Source of the DNA: Achromobacter sp. Marseille-Q4962
GTDB lineage: Bacteria; Pseudomonadota; Gammaproteobacteria; Burkholderiales; Burkholderiaceae_B
NCBI RefSeq assembly: GCF_943737005.1
Contig: NZ_CALSFU010000005.1
Coordinates: forward strand, 1 to 64,000
Length of the DNA stretch: 64,000 nucleotides
Reading direction: 5' to 3'
Each line of letters opens with the position of its first letter. The first letter of the stretch is position 1. Of the stretch, positions 45,555 to 56,735 are shown piece by piece. Both the position numbers and the translations under genes were made by a program. The notes beneath the pieces were generated by a model, which saw only the letters and a program-made list of their open reading frames with translations, was not told where the DNA came from and searched no databases.

Positions 45555-46283
45555 TCAGCAGCCTTCGTGGCCGAGGAGTTGCTTGAGCGCGGGCATGTCC
45601 AGGATGCGGACCTCGCGCTGGTTGATGCGGATCAGGCCGTCGCGCGCGAAGCGCGAGAACAGCCGGCTCACGGTTTCCAGGGTGAGCCCGAGGAAGTTGC
45701 CGATTTCCTCGCGGCTCATGCGCAGCACGAACTCGGTGGACGAATACCCCAGCGAGGCATAGCGCTGCGACAGGTTGAGCAGGAAGGCGGCCAGGCGCTG
45801 CTCGGAGCGCATCGAGCCCAGCGAGGCCAGCATCTGGTGCGAGCGGGTGATCTCGCGGCTCATCAGGCGGCGGAACTGCTGCTGCAGCGAGGGCAGGTGG
45901 GTGGCCACCCGGTCGATTTCCGCGAGGCGGATGACGCACACCTCGGAGTCTTCGAGGGCCAGGGCCGCCGACACGTGGCGGCCGTCCAGCATGCCGTCCA
46001 TGCCGACGATCTCGCCGGGCAGGTGAAAGCCGGTGATCTGGATCTGGCCGGTGGCGTCTTCGAGCTGGGTCTTGAGGCTGCCGAAGCGCACGCCGTAGAC
46101 CGCATCCAGCGGCTGGTCGAGCGTGTACAGCGCCTTGCCCTTTTCGACGCGCACACGCTCTTTCACCAGTTCGTCCAGCTTTTCGACTTCGGCCGCCGCC
46201 ATGCCGACGGGAACGCACACGTGGCCGAGCATACACGTGGAGCAATGGGCGGCATCAGGGGCAACGGGAACCCGTTTTTGCAT
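45555..46283 (-). CDS. fnr: Fnr/Btr-type oxygen-sensing transcriptional regulator
   Basis: A 242-residue CRP/FNR protein. The N-terminal cysteine cluster is present: C14, C17, C23 in AHCSTCMLGHVC, plus C116 in DSEVCVI, which together should hold an oxygen-labile [4Fe-4S] cluster. The cyclic nucleotide-like domain spans about 30-150, a dimer helix about 150-180, and the HTH is SREEIGNFLGLTLETVSRLFSRF with the Glu, Ser and Arg used by FNR to read TTGAT half-sites. ATG 46283 is chosen. It is divergent from clpB with a 412-bp gap. Confidence 0.92.
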   Translation of the reverse strand: MQKRVPVAPDAAHCSTCMLGHVCVPVGMAAAEVEKLDELVKERVRVEKGKALYTLDQPLDAVYGVRFGSLKTQLEDATGQIQITGFHLPGEIVGMDGMLDGRHVSAALALEDSEVCVIRLAEIDRVATHLPSLQQQFRRLMSREITRSHQMLASLGSMRSEQRLAAFLLNLSQRYASLGYSSTEFVLRMSREEIGNFLGLTLETVSRLFSRFARDGLIRINQREVRILDMPALKQLLGHEGC

Positions 46284-46695
46284 AATGACCTCTGTAGGAT
46301 CCGGCGGGCGCGCGGCGCCTCGGCGGGAAAAGCGTGTGTAGAGAACGTCCATTGTAGTCTGTTGTTACTACGGCGTCTTACGGGGCCGGAGCCCGGGCTC
46401 CAGGCGGCGCTTCGCGGATTTCTTCCGGTCGATTTCACCACGGACCGGGCCTGCGCGCCATCGGCCGGCAAGCGGACGGCAGCCGTCGCGGATTCCCGCC
46501 GCGCGTAGCGTGCCGCGGACAAAAGCGTATATGCTCATCGCATCCGGAAGTCGAGAAGATGGGCCGGACCCGCCCCGGGCGGATCCAGGGCCGGCGGGCT
46601 ATTGAAAACCGCCCATCCGGCCGCATATTCAGGTCATCGAGCCAGCCGCCGCTGAACACAGGTCGGGCAGGCTCCCCAACAGCCTAAAGACCATT
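46284..46695. other. 412-bp divergent region between fnr and clpB
   Basis: It contains no gene. GTAGT-N8-ACTAC near 46355-46373 is an inverted repeat in front of fnr. The clpB side holds a sigma-32-like promoter (46602-46628). I see no perfect FNR box (TTGAT-N4-ATCAA). Confidence 0.5.
46602..46628 (+). promoter_or_regulatory. Candidate sigma-32 (heat-shock) promoter of clpB
   Basis: TTGAAA (46602-46607), a 13-bp spacer and CCGCATAT (46621-46628) match the sigma-32 pattern CTTGAAA-N11-16-CCCCATNT. It lies 67 bp before the clpB ATG, and clpB is a heat-shock gene in most proteobacteria. Confidence 0.55.
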
Positions 46696-49302
<2,607 letters not shown>

Positions 49303-49349
49303 GACGGCCGCGCCGGCGGATTCTCCGCCGGCGGCCCTCCGGTTTTCAC

Positions 49350-49380
49350 GCCCCCCGCGTTTTCGTCGGGGGGCTTTTTT
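49350..49380 (+). terminator. Intrinsic terminator of clpB
   Basis: GCCCCCCG (49350-49357), a 9-nt loop, CGGGGGGC (49367-49374) and six T bases form a Rho-independent terminator 47 bp after the stop. Confidence 0.92.
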
Positions 49381-49381
49381 G

Positions 49382-49695
49382 TCGCTGGGCCGCCCCAAGA
49401 CAAAAAGCGCCCCCTTGGGGGGGCAGCAAGCCCGCGCAGCGGGCGCGGCGTGGGGGCCCTTTTCATCGCTGGGCCGCCCCAAGACAAAAAGCGCCCCCTT
49501 GGGGGGCAGCAAGCCCGCGCAGCGGGCGCGGCGTGGGGGCCCTTTTCATCGCTGGGCCGCCCCAAGACAAAAAGCGCCCCCTTTGGGGGCAGCAAGCCCG
49601 CGCAGCGGGCGCGGCGTGGGGGCCCTTTTCATCGCTGGGCCGCTCCAAGACAGAAAGCGCCCCCTTGGGGGGCAGCAAGCCCGCGCAGCGCGGGG
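49382..49695. repeat. Tandem array of 83-84-bp repeats with terminator-like hairpins
   Basis: Units start with TCGCTGGGCCGC at 49382, 49466, 49549 and 49632; the fourth is incomplete, ending near 49695. Each unit has a hairpin of the form GCGCCCCCTTGGGGGGC beside AAAAA, which on the minus strand reads as an intrinsic terminator, and a second one, GCCCGCGCAGCGGGC. Differences between units are mostly in the G-run length and a few substitutions. The array lies between the clpB terminator and the stop of the convergent TetR gene, so on the minus strand it would end TetR transcription several times over. Confidence 0.9.
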
Positions 49696-49702
49696 GCGTT
49701 TC

Positions 49703-50461
49703 TTACTGCGCGCCGGCCTCGCCGGACTGGCTGTCGGCCAGGGCCTGGTTGAGGATGGCCCGGGCGGTCCAGCGCGCCACGTCGGTGATGGCCGGCAGTT
49801 GCAGGTGCCAGATGTCCTTGAGTACAAGAAAGACTTCGGTGCCGTAGACCAGCGACAGCGCCTGCGCCACGCGGTCGCGTTCGGCGGGCGACAGGCGCGG
49901 GGCCAGCGGTTCGATGGCGCGGCGCAGCACGTCCACCCGGTGCCCGCGCACCAGGCGTGGCTCGCTGCCGGCGCGGCCGGCGCTGGCCTCGGCGTGCTGC
50001 TGCAGCGACACCATGACGGCGGCGCGCAGCGGGGCCTCGTGTTCGGCCAGGCGGGGGTAGGCGTAGCGCAGCAGCTCGTCCACCCGTTCGGCGGCGTCGG
50101 CGGCGGCGCTGGTCCAGGCCACCAGCGGACCCAGGCTTTCGTCCACCACCGCGGCGATCAGCGCGCTCTGGCTCGGAAAGTACCGGTAGGCGGTGGCGCG
50201 CGACACGCCCGCGTGGCTGGCCAGCTCGGCCACCGACGGAATCGTGCCCTGCGCCATGAGGGCCTGCGCGGCGTCGAGCAGGGTCTTGCGCATGCGGGCC
50301 CGCGGGCCGTGGGGCGGCTCGCCGCTGGCGGCCGCCTGCGGGCTGGCGGGCGCGATGAGCTGGCGCGGGCGGGAAGGCGCGCGCGAGACGCGTGCGGAAG
50401 GTTTACGCGATTCGGAGGTTTGACCTGAGACAGGTGTCTCAGTATGATTCTTTCGTCTCAT
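49703..50461 (-). CDS. TetR-family transcriptional regulator
   Basis: From ATG 50461 the protein has 252 residues. A TetR HTH lies at about 57-105 ([42 protein letters not shown]), followed by a helical ligand domain. The first 56 residues are Arg/Pro/Ser-rich and not part of the fold, and the first codons overlap a promoter and operator serving the opposite strand. A second in-frame ATG at 50293 would give 196 residues, the usual TetR length, so either start is possible. It is divergent from the UPF0261 operon and probably represses it. Confidence 0.85.
   Translation of the reverse strand: MRRKNHTETPVSGQTSESRKPSARVSRAPSRPRQLIAPASPQAAASGEPPHGPRARMRKTLLDAAQALMAQGTIPSVAELASHAGVSRATAYRYFPSQSALIAAVVDESLGPLVAWTSAAADAAERVDELLRYAYPRLAEHEAPLRAAVMVSLQQHAEASAGRAGSEPRLVRGHRVDVLRRAIEPLAPRLSPAERDRVAQALSLVYGTEVFLVLKDIWHLQLPAITDVARWTARAILNQALADSQSGEAGAQ
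50420..50448 (+). promoter_or_regulatory. Sigma-70 promoter with palindromic operator in the spacer
   Basis: TTGACC (50420-50425), 17 bp, then TATGAT (50443-50448). The spacer consists of TGAGAC-AGGT-GTCTCA (50426-50441) plus one base. A repressor bound there would block RNA polymerase directly. The promoter points to the UPF0261 gene at 50552, and the divergent TetR protein is the natural repressor. Confidence 0.75.
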
Positions 50462-50551
50462 TTCTGGATTTTACGGGCTTGGGGGTCGACAGGCCCTGGC
50501 CTGCATGACATCGAGGCGTGCGCACGCAGTGTAGCCGCCCGCGGAGGAGCC

Positions 50552-51766
50552 ATGACGAATGCGAACCGGCGGGTCTACGTGGCTGCCACCTACGACACCA
50601 AGGGCCATGAGGCCGAGTATGTGGCCGCCTTGCTGCGGCAGGACGGGCTGGACGTGGTTTCGGTGGACGTGTCCACCACCGGCCAGGCCAGCGCCGCCTC
50701 GGTGCAGGCGCGCGAGGTGGCGGCCAGCCATCCGCAAGGCGAGGCCGCCGTGTTCACCGGCGACCGCGGCACCGCCATCGCCGCCATGGCGCAGGCCTTC
50801 GAGCGCTACGCCGCCGGGCGCGCCGACCTGGGCGCGCTGCTGGGCCTGGGCGGCTCGGGCGGCACGGCGCTCATTACGCCCGCCATGCGGGCGCTGCCGA
50901 TCGGCGTGCCCAAGCTGATGGTTTCCACCATGGCCTCGGGCAACGTGGCGCCCTACGTCGGCCCTTCCGACATCGCCATGATGTATTCCGTGACCGACGT
51001 GGCCGGGCTGAACCGCATCTCGCGCCGGGTGCTGGCCAACGCGGCCGGCGCCATCGGCGGCGCGTTCCGCCAGGCCCGGCGCCCCGCGGCGGCGGGAGAC
51101 GACCGGCCCGCCGTGGGCATCACCATGTTCGGCGTCACCACACCCTGCGTGCAGCAGGTGGTGCCGCTGCTGGAGCCGCGCTACGACTGCCTGGTTTTCC
51201 ACGCCACGGGCACCGGCGGGCAGTCCATGGAAAAGCTGCTCGACAGCGGCCTGCTTGGCGGCGTGCTCGATCTCACCACCACCGAGGTCTGCGACTTCCT
51301 GTTCGGCGGCGTGCTGGCCTGCACCGAAGACCGCTTCGGCGCGGTGGCGCGCAGCCGCGCGCCCTACGTGGGCTCGTGCGGCGCGCTGGACATGGTGAAT
51401 TTCGGCGCCATGGATACCGTGCCCGAGCGCTATCGGGGCCGCCAGTTCTATCCGCACAACCCCCAGGTCACGCTGATGCGCACCACGCCCGAGGAAAACG
51501 CGCGCCAGGGCGAGTGGATCGCCGCCCGGCTGAACCGCTGCGACGGGCCGGTGCGCTTTCTCATCCCGGAGGGCGGCGTGTCTGCGCTGGACGCGCCCGG
51601 CCAGGCTTTCTGGAATCCCGAGGCCGACGCCGCGCTGTTCGCGGCGCTTGAATCCCATTTCGTGCAGACGCCGTCGCGCCGCCTGGTGCGGGTGCCCTGC
51701 CACATCAACGACCCGCTGTTCGCCAAAACGGCGGTCGAGCATTTTCTTGCAATCGCCGCACACTGA
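50552..51766 (+). CDS. UPF0261/Tm-1-like ATP-binding domain protein
   Basis: A 404-residue protein of the UPF0261 family, related to the N-terminal domain of plant Tm-1 resistance protein: [75 protein letters not shown], and [33 protein letters not shown]. It binds ATP in homologues, with no known reaction. GGAGGAG lies before ATG 50552. It is the first gene of an operon, followed after 11 bp by the PEP hydrolase-like gene, a pairing common for this family. Confidence 0.88.
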   Translation: MTNANRRVYVAATYDTKGHEAEYVAALLRQDGLDVVSVDVSTTGQASAASVQAREVAASHPQGEAAVFTGDRGTAIAAMAQAFERYAAGRADLGALLGLGGSGGTALITPAMRALPIGVPKLMVSTMASGNVAPYVGPSDIAMMYSVTDVAGLNRISRRVLANAAGAIGGAFRQARRPAAAGDDRPAVGITMFGVTTPCVQQVVPLLEPRYDCLVFHATGTGGQSMEKLLDSGLLGGVLDLTTTEVCDFLFGGVLACTEDRFGAVARSRAPYVGSCGALDMVNFGAMDTVPERYRGRQFYPHNPQVTLMRTTPEENARQGEWIAARLNRCDGPVRFLIPEGGVSALDAPGQAFWNPEADAALFAALESHFVQTPSRRLVRVPCHINDPLFAKTAVEHFLAIAAH

Positions 51767-51777
51767 AGGACACCGCC

Positions 51778-52608
51778 ATGCCCCGTTTCGAACGCAATGC
51801 GCTAATGGATAAGTTCCGCGCCATGGTGCGCGAACGCAAGCCTATCGTCGGCGGAGGGGCGGGCACCGGCCTGTCGGCCAAGTGCGAAGAAGCGGGCGGC
51901 ATCGATCTCATCGTCATCTACAACTCGGGCCGCTACCGCATGGCCGGGCGCGGCTCGCTGGCCGGGCTGCTGGCCTACGGCAACGCCAACGAGATCGTGG
52001 TGGACATGGGCCGCGAAGTGCTGCCCGTGGTCAGGCACACGCCCGTGCTGGCCGGCGTGAACGGCACCGATCCGTTCTGCGACTTCGACGTGTTCCTGGA
52101 CGACCTGAAGCGCCAGGGCTTTGCCGGGGTGCAGAACTTCCCCACGGTGGGCCTCATCGACGGCACCTTCCGCGCCAACCTCGAAGAAACCGGCATGGGC
52201 TACGGCCTGGAAGTGGACATGATCCGCCTGGCGCACGAGAAAGACATGCTGACCACGCCCTACGTCTTCAACGAAGACGACGCGCGCGCCATGACGCAGG
52301 CCGGCGCCGACATTATCGTGGCGCACATGGGCCTGACCACCGGCGGCGCCATCGGCGCCGAAACGGCGGTCACGCTGGACGATTGCGTGCGGCGCATCGA
52401 CCGGATCGCCGAGGCGGCGCTGGCGCTGCGTCCCGACGTGATCGTGCTGTGCCATGGCGGGCCCATCGCCACGCCGAAAGATGCCGCGCACGTGCTGCGC
52501 GCCTGCAAGCACTGCCACGGCTTCTACGGCGCGAGCTCCATGGAACGCCTGCCCACGGAAACCGCGCTCACCGCCACCACGCGCGAGTTCAAGCAACTCA
52601 GCTTCTGA
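51778..52608 (+). CDS. Phosphoenolpyruvate hydrolase-like TIM-barrel protein
   Basis: A 276-residue protein of the PEP_hydrolase/isocitrate lyase-like family: [83 protein letters not shown] and [14 protein letters not shown]. Proteins of this type also occur fused to the UPF0261 domain or to Tm-1-like domains. The chemistry is not established. It is cotranscribed with the UPF0261 gene. Confidence 0.88.
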   Translation: MPRFERNALMDKFRAMVRERKPIVGGGAGTGLSAKCEEAGGIDLIVIYNSGRYRMAGRGSLAGLLAYGNANEIVVDMGREVLPVVRHTPVLAGVNGTDPFCDFDVFLDDLKRQGFAGVQNFPTVGLIDGTFRANLEETGMGYGLEVDMIRLAHEKDMLTTPYVFNEDDARAMTQAGADIIVAHMGLTTGGAIGAETAVTLDDCVRRIDRIAEAALALRPDVIVLCHGGPIATPKDAAHVLRACKHCHGFYGASSMERLPTETALTATTREFKQLSF

Positions 52609-52653
52609 GATCCACCCACGGGCGCGCAGCGCCTTTGCCCACCAGGAGTCCGC

Positions 52654-53115
52654 ATGCCGCATACCGCCTACGCCAGCGCCGTCATCGGCGCGCCGATCGA
52701 GCAGGTCTGGCCCTTGTTCCGCGATTTCAACGCGCTTTCGCAGTGGCATCCCGGCATCCGCGAAAGCCGCCTTGAAGCCGGCGGCCGTGGCGACGCGGTG
52801 GGTTCCGTGCGCCATCTGACCCTGGCCTCGCCCGACCCCGCGCGGCCCGATTTCGTGCGCGAGCAATTGCTCATGCTCGACGACCCGGGCACGGCGTTGC
52901 GCTACAGCATCATCGAAACCAGCCTGCCCATGCGCGATTACGTGGCCGGCGTGCGCATGGTTTCCGTTACCGCCACCGGGCAGACTTTCGCCGAATGGTG
53001 GGCCGATTTCGGCGTGAAGCCGGGCGCGCAGCTCGCCGACGTGGCCGCCCTGGTGTCGCGCGGCGTGTTCGCGGCCGGCCTGGCCGCGCTAGACCGGAAG
53101 CTGAGCGCGCGCTGA
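52654..53115 (+). CDS. SRPBCC family protein (polyketide cyclase-like)
   Basis: A 153-residue START-fold protein: YASAVIGAPIEQVWPLFRDFNALSQWHPGI, GDAVGSVRHLTL, REQLLMLDDPGTALRYSIIETSLPMRDYVAGVRMV and TFAEWWADFGV. Members of this group bind hydrophobic metabolites or cyclise polyketides. It follows the TIM-barrel gene by 45 bp and is probably the third gene of the TetR-controlled operon. Confidence 0.82.
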   Translation: MPHTAYASAVIGAPIEQVWPLFRDFNALSQWHPGIRESRLEAGGRGDAVGSVRHLTLASPDPARPDFVREQLLMLDDPGTALRYSIIETSLPMRDYVAGVRMVSVTATGQTFAEWWADFGVKPGAQLADVAALVSRGVFAAGLAALDRKLSAR

Positions 53116-53129
53116 GCGGCCGCGGCCGT

Positions 53130-54095
53130 TCAGGCCGCGCGCGGGCGGGCCGGGGCAGGGCGGCAGCCCGTGGGCAGGCCGCCGCGCCGCAGATGGTCGC
53201 GGATGGCGTCCGCCAGCGCCGTCGCGGCGGGGCTGAGCGGGTAGTCGCGGTGGCGGATGAGGCACAGGCTGCGCTCCACCGTGGGCCGCTTCAGCAGCGC
53301 GTAGCGCAGGTCCGGCTCCAGCACGCGCTGCGCCGCCAGCGCCGGCAGCAGCGCCACGCCCAGGCCCGCCTTGACCAGCGCCGCCTGCGACGTGGTGCTC
53401 GAGGCTTCGTAGAAGGGCGCGGCCGCCTCGATGGGCAGGTCGGCGCGGGCGCGCAGCAGCGCCATGATGCCGGTTTCGTCCACCACGCCGACCAGTTTGC
53501 GCCCGGCCAGGCTTTGCCAGGCCACCGCGCCGTCCGCGCCGGGCCGCAGGGCCGAGTCGTCGTGCCGGTACAGCACGCCGAAGCGGTCCCGCAGCGCCGG
53601 CTCGAAGATCAGGTCCGGCGCGTCGGTCCAGCGGCTGGTGAAGCCGAAATCCACCTCGCGCGCGGATACCTTGCGCTGGATGCGCCCGGAGTTGTCGTCG
53701 CTGAGGTACAGGCGCACGCCCGGATACCGGGCCGCGTAGGCCGCCGCGGCGGGCGCGATGATCTGGGTAATGGCCGAGGGCGCGGCCGCCACCCCGACCC
53801 GCCCGCGCTCCAGCGCGCCGAAACGCACCACGTCTTCGATCACGCCGTCGAAATCGGCCAGCAGCCGCATCACCCGCGGCAGGAACGCCTCGCCCGCGGC
53901 GGTGAGCAGCACGCGCCGGCTGGTGCGGTCGAAGAGCCGCGTGGCGAGCGCGTCTTCGAGCTGCCGCACCAGGCTGGTGACGGACGACTGGGTCTGGAAC
54001 AGGCGCTTGGCGGCGTGCGTGAAACTGGATTCCTGCGCGACCGCGACAAAGGCGGTGAGGTGCTTGAGCGTGACGTGCTTGGGCAGGCGATACAT
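53130..54095 (-). CDS. LysR-family transcriptional regulator
   Basis: A 321-residue LysR protein: HTH in residues 1-65 (LKHLTAFVAVAQESSFTHAAKRLFQTQSSVTSLVRQLEDAL, then RLFDRTSRRVLLTAAG), effector domain from about 95 (VGVAAAPSAITQIIAPAAAAYAARYPGVRLYLSDD; EVDFGFTSRWTD). ATG 54095 is the first Met of the domain; the frame is open upstream to 54188. It is divergent from the D-aminoacylase gene, whose promoter it probably controls. The ligand is unknown. Confidence 0.9.
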   Translation of the reverse strand: MYRLPKHVTLKHLTAFVAVAQESSFTHAAKRLFQTQSSVTSLVRQLEDALATRLFDRTSRRVLLTAAGEAFLPRVMRLLADFDGVIEDVVRFGALERGRVGVAAAPSAITQIIAPAAAAYAARYPGVRLYLSDDNSGRIQRKVSAREVDFGFTSRWTDAPDLIFEPALRDRFGVLYRHDDSALRPGADGAVAWQSLAGRKLVGVVDETGIMALLRARADLPIEAAAPFYEASSTTSQAALVKAGLGVALLPALAAQRVLEPDLRYALLKRPTVERSLCLIRHRDYPLSPAATALADAIRDHLRRGGLPTGCRPAPARPRAA

Positions 54096-54101
54096 TTCAA
54101 A

Positions 54102-54144
54102 ATCCGATAGATGGATCAATAAAAAGAATTTTTCCAGATTGATC
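54102..54144. promoter_or_regulatory. Candidate LysR operators before the D-aminoacylase
   Basis: ATCC-GATAGAT-GGAT (54102-54116) is an inverted repeat with the T-N11-A core of LysR sites. Next, GATCAAT (54114-54120) and ATTGATC (54138-54144) form a perfect 7-bp inverted repeat around an AT-rich 17-bp spacer, in the divergent region between the LysR gene and the D-aminoacylase (54209). Confidence 0.5.
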
Positions 54145-54208
54145 GGGCCGGCGATACTGGGGCCGCCCCGCGTGGGAGCGATCGGCATTCACCTGACGGG
54201 AATCAATC

Positions 54209-55663
54209 ATGGCTCGGCAACTCCTGGATCTCATCATCGAAGGCGGCTGGATCGTCGACGGCTCGGGCGCGCCCAGAAGGCGCGCGGACCTGGGCGTGGC
54301 CGGCGCGCGCATCGCCGCCATCGGCGACCTGGCTTCGAGTCCGGCGGCTCGCCGCGTGGACGCCTCGGGCAAGATCGTGGCGCCGGGCTTCATCGACGTG
54401 CATGGCCACGACGACCTGATGTTCGTGGAAAAGCCGGGGCTGGAATGGAAGACCAGCCAGGGCATCACGACGGTGGTGGTGGGCAACTGCGGCGTGAGCG
54501 GCGCGCCCGCGCCCCTGCCCGGCAATACCGCGGCGGCGCTGGCGCTGCTGGGCGAGACGCCGCTGTTCGCCGACATGGCGGCTTACTTCGAGGCGCTGGA
54601 ATCGCAGCGGCCCATGATCAACGTCGCGGCCCTGGTGGGCCACGCCAACCTCCGGCTGGCGGCGATGCGCGACCCGGCCGCCCAGCCTACCCAGGCCGAG
54701 CAGCGCGCCATGGAGCGCATGCTGGAAGCGGCGCTGGACGCGGGCGCGGTGGGATTCAGCACGGGCCTGGCCTACGAGCCTGGCGGGTCGGCCCGCCCAC
54801 CCGAACTGGCCGGACTGGCCCGGGTGGCCGCCGCGCGCGGCGCGCTGCACACCAGCCACATCCGCAACGAGGGCGACGCGGTGGAAGCGGCGGTGGACGA
54901 AGTGCTCGCCGTGGGCCGCGAAACCGGTTGCGCCACGGTGCTGTCGCATCACAAGTGCATGATGCCGCGCAATTGGGGCAAGAGCGCCGTCACGCTGGCC
55001 AGCATCGACCGGGCGCGCGCCGGGGGCGTGCGCGTGGCGCTGGACATCTATCCGTATCCGGGCAGCTCCACCATCCTGATTCCCGAGCGCGCCGAGCTGA
55101 TCGACATCCGCATCACCTGGTCCACGCCCCATCCGGAATGCGCGGGACGCAACCTCGAGGACATCGCACGCGAGTGGGGCTGCGGCAAGACGGAGGCTGC
55201 GCGCCGCCTCTGTCCGGCCGGGGCAATTTACTTCGCCATGGACGAGAACGAAGTGCGCCGCATTTTCCAGCACGAATGCTGCATGGTGGGCTCGGACGGC
55301 CTGCCCAACGACGCACACCCGCATCCGCGGCTGTGGGGCAGCTTCACGCGCGTGCTGGGCCGCTACGTGCGCGAGGCGCAGTTGATGAGCCTGGAGGCGG
55401 CGGTGGCCAGGATGACCGCGCTGCCCGCCTCGGTGTTCGGCCTGCAAGGCCGGGGCCGGCTGGAAGAGGGCGCCTGGGCCGACGTGGCGGTGTTCGACGC
55501 GGACACCGTGCAAGACCGCGCGACCTGGGAATCTCCCACGCTGCCTTCGGTGGGCGTGGAGCTCGTGCTGGTCAACGGCAGCCCGGTGTTTTCCGCCGGG
55601 CCGGGCCGCGTCAGGCCGGGCCGCGTCAGGCCGGGCCGCGTGCTGCGCCGCGCCGCCGCCTGA
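54209..55663 (+). CDS. N-acyl-D-amino-acid deacylase (D-aminoacylase)
   Basis: A 484-residue amidohydrolase of the D-aminoacylase type: LDLIIEGGWIVDGSGAPRRRADLGVAG, then IVAPGFIDVHGHDDLMFVEKPGLEWKTSQGITTVVVGNCGVSGAP, GAVGFSTGLAYEPG, HTSHIRNEGDAVEAAVDEVLAVGRETG, LSHHKCM and MVGSDGLPND. It deacylates N-acyl-D-amino acids with zinc. The C-terminal tail has a 15-bp tandem repeat coding GRVRP units. It is 53 bp ahead of a bug gene, so import and cleavage of the same compound are likely. Confidence 0.9.
   Translation: MARQLLDLIIEGGWIVDGSGAPRRRADLGVAGARIAAIGDLASSPAARRVDASGKIVAPGFIDVHGHDDLMFVEKPGLEWKTSQGITTVVVGNCGVSGAPAPLPGNTAAALALLGETPLFADMAAYFEALESQRPMINVAALVGHANLRLAAMRDPAAQPTQAEQRAMERMLEAALDAGAVGFSTGLAYEPGGSARPPELAGLARVAAARGALHTSHIRNEGDAVEAAVDEVLAVGRETGCATVLSHHKCMMPRNWGKSAVTLASIDRARAGGVRVALDIYPYPGSSTILIPERAELIDIRITWSTPHPECAGRNLEDIAREWGCGKTEAARRLCPAGAIYFAMDENEVRRIFQHECCMVGSDGLPNDAHPHPRLWGSFTRVLGRYVREAQLMSLEAAVARMTALPASVFGLQGRGRLEEGAWADVAVFDADTVQDRATWESPTLPSVGVELVLVNGSPVFSAGPGRVRPGRVRPGRVLRRAAA
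55601..55641 (+). repeat. 15-bp tandem repeat in the D-aminoacylase C-terminus
   Basis: CCGGGCCGCGTCAGG occurs twice (55601-55615, 55616-55630) and then partly (55631-55641). In the reading frame each unit codes PGRVR. The repeat keeps the frame, so copy number changes would lengthen or shorten the tail without stopping it. Confidence 0.8.
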
Positions 55664-55715
55664 GCGCGGCCCGGATTCAGAAAAACCAAACCCTGTCCCC
55701 CGAGGAGACTCATCC

Positions 55716-56681
55716 ATGCTGTTGCAGAAAACCTGCGCCGGCCTGGCGCTGGCGGCCGCGCTGCTGCCCGGCGCCCAGGCCGCCTTTCCCGAACGCCCCA
55801 TCACGCTCATCGTGCCGTTTCCGGCGGGAGGGCCCACCGATATCGTGGGCCGGTTGGCGGCGGCCAGGGCCGGCGAGATCCTGGGGCAGCAGGTGGTGGT
55901 GGAAAACCGCACCGGCGCCTCGGGCACCATCGGCATCGCCGCGACCGCCCGCGCCAGGCCCGACGGCTACACGCTGGGGCTGGCCACGGTCAGCACGCAC
56001 GGCACCGCGCCGCACCTGTTTTCCAACCTGTCCTACGACCCGGTCAAAGACTTCACGCCGGTCACGAACCTGGTCACCAGCCCCAACATCCTGGCGGTGA
56101 ACCCGCAGTTTCCGGCCCGGACGCTGGCCGAGTTTGTCTCGCGCGTGCGGGCCAATCCGGGCAAGGACGGATACGCGAATGCGGGGGCAGGCGGAGTCAA
56201 CGACCTGGGCATGATCTGGTTCCTGCAGATCATCGGCGGCAAGATGAACAGCATTTCGTACCGCGGGTCCGCGCCCGCGCTCACCGACACGGTGGGCGGG
56301 GTGGTGCCGGTGATTTTCGACAACTTCCCCTCGTCGCTGCCCTATGTGAAGAGCGGCCGCTTGCGCGCGCTGGCTATTACCGGCGCGGTCCGCAATCCGC
56401 GGCTGCCGGAACTGCCCACCTTTGCCGAGCAGGGCTACAAGGACTACGACGTGACGGCCTGGTACGGCGTGGTGGCGCCCGCCGGCCTGGCCGAGGACGT
56501 GCGCGACAAACTGGCCGGCGCCTTTGCCCAGGCCGTGCGCGATCCGGCCACCGCCGCGAAAATGGAAGAAAGCGGCGCCTTTCCGCTGGGCAACACGCCC
56601 GCCGAATTCGCCGCGCAGATCCGCGCCGAGCGCGACCGCTGGAAAGGCGTGATCGAGAAAGCGCAGATCACGCTGCAATGA
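55716..56681 (+). CDS. Bug/TctC-family periplasmic binding protein
   Basis: A 321-residue protein with a signal peptide (cleavage after AQA, about residue 22). Family signatures: ITLIVPFPAGGPTDIVGRLAA, VVVENRTGASGTIGIAATARA, DGYTLGLATVSTHGTAPHLF, YRGSAPALTDTVGGVVPVIFDNFPSSL and NPRLPELPTFAEQGY. GAGGAG lies before the ATG. It is downstream of the D-aminoacylase and probably binds an acylated amino acid or a carboxylate for that pathway. Confidence 0.92.
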   Translation: MLLQKTCAGLALAAALLPGAQAAFPERPITLIVPFPAGGPTDIVGRLAAARAGEILGQQVVVENRTGASGTIGIAATARARPDGYTLGLATVSTHGTAPHLFSNLSYDPVKDFTPVTNLVTSPNILAVNPQFPARTLAEFVSRVRANPGKDGYANAGAGGVNDLGMIWFLQIIGGKMNSISYRGSAPALTDTVGGVVPVIFDNFPSSLPYVKSGRLRALAITGAVRNPRLPELPTFAEQGYKDYDVTAWYGVVAPAGLAEDVRDKLAGAFAQAVRDPATAAKMEESGAFPLGNTPAEFAAQIRAERDRWKGVIEKAQITLQ

Positions 56682-56735
56682 GCCGGCGGCCGCGCCTGGC
56701 CTGAAGCCCGATTATCCGCCTGTGCGCCCTGGGGC

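Noticed and set aside
46354..46373. FNR box in the fnr/clpB intergenic region
   Set aside because: The inverted repeat GTAGT-N8-ACTAC does not match TTGAT-N4-ATCAA.
49382..49695. CRISPR array
   Set aside because: The repeats are adjacent without unique spacers, and no cas genes are present.
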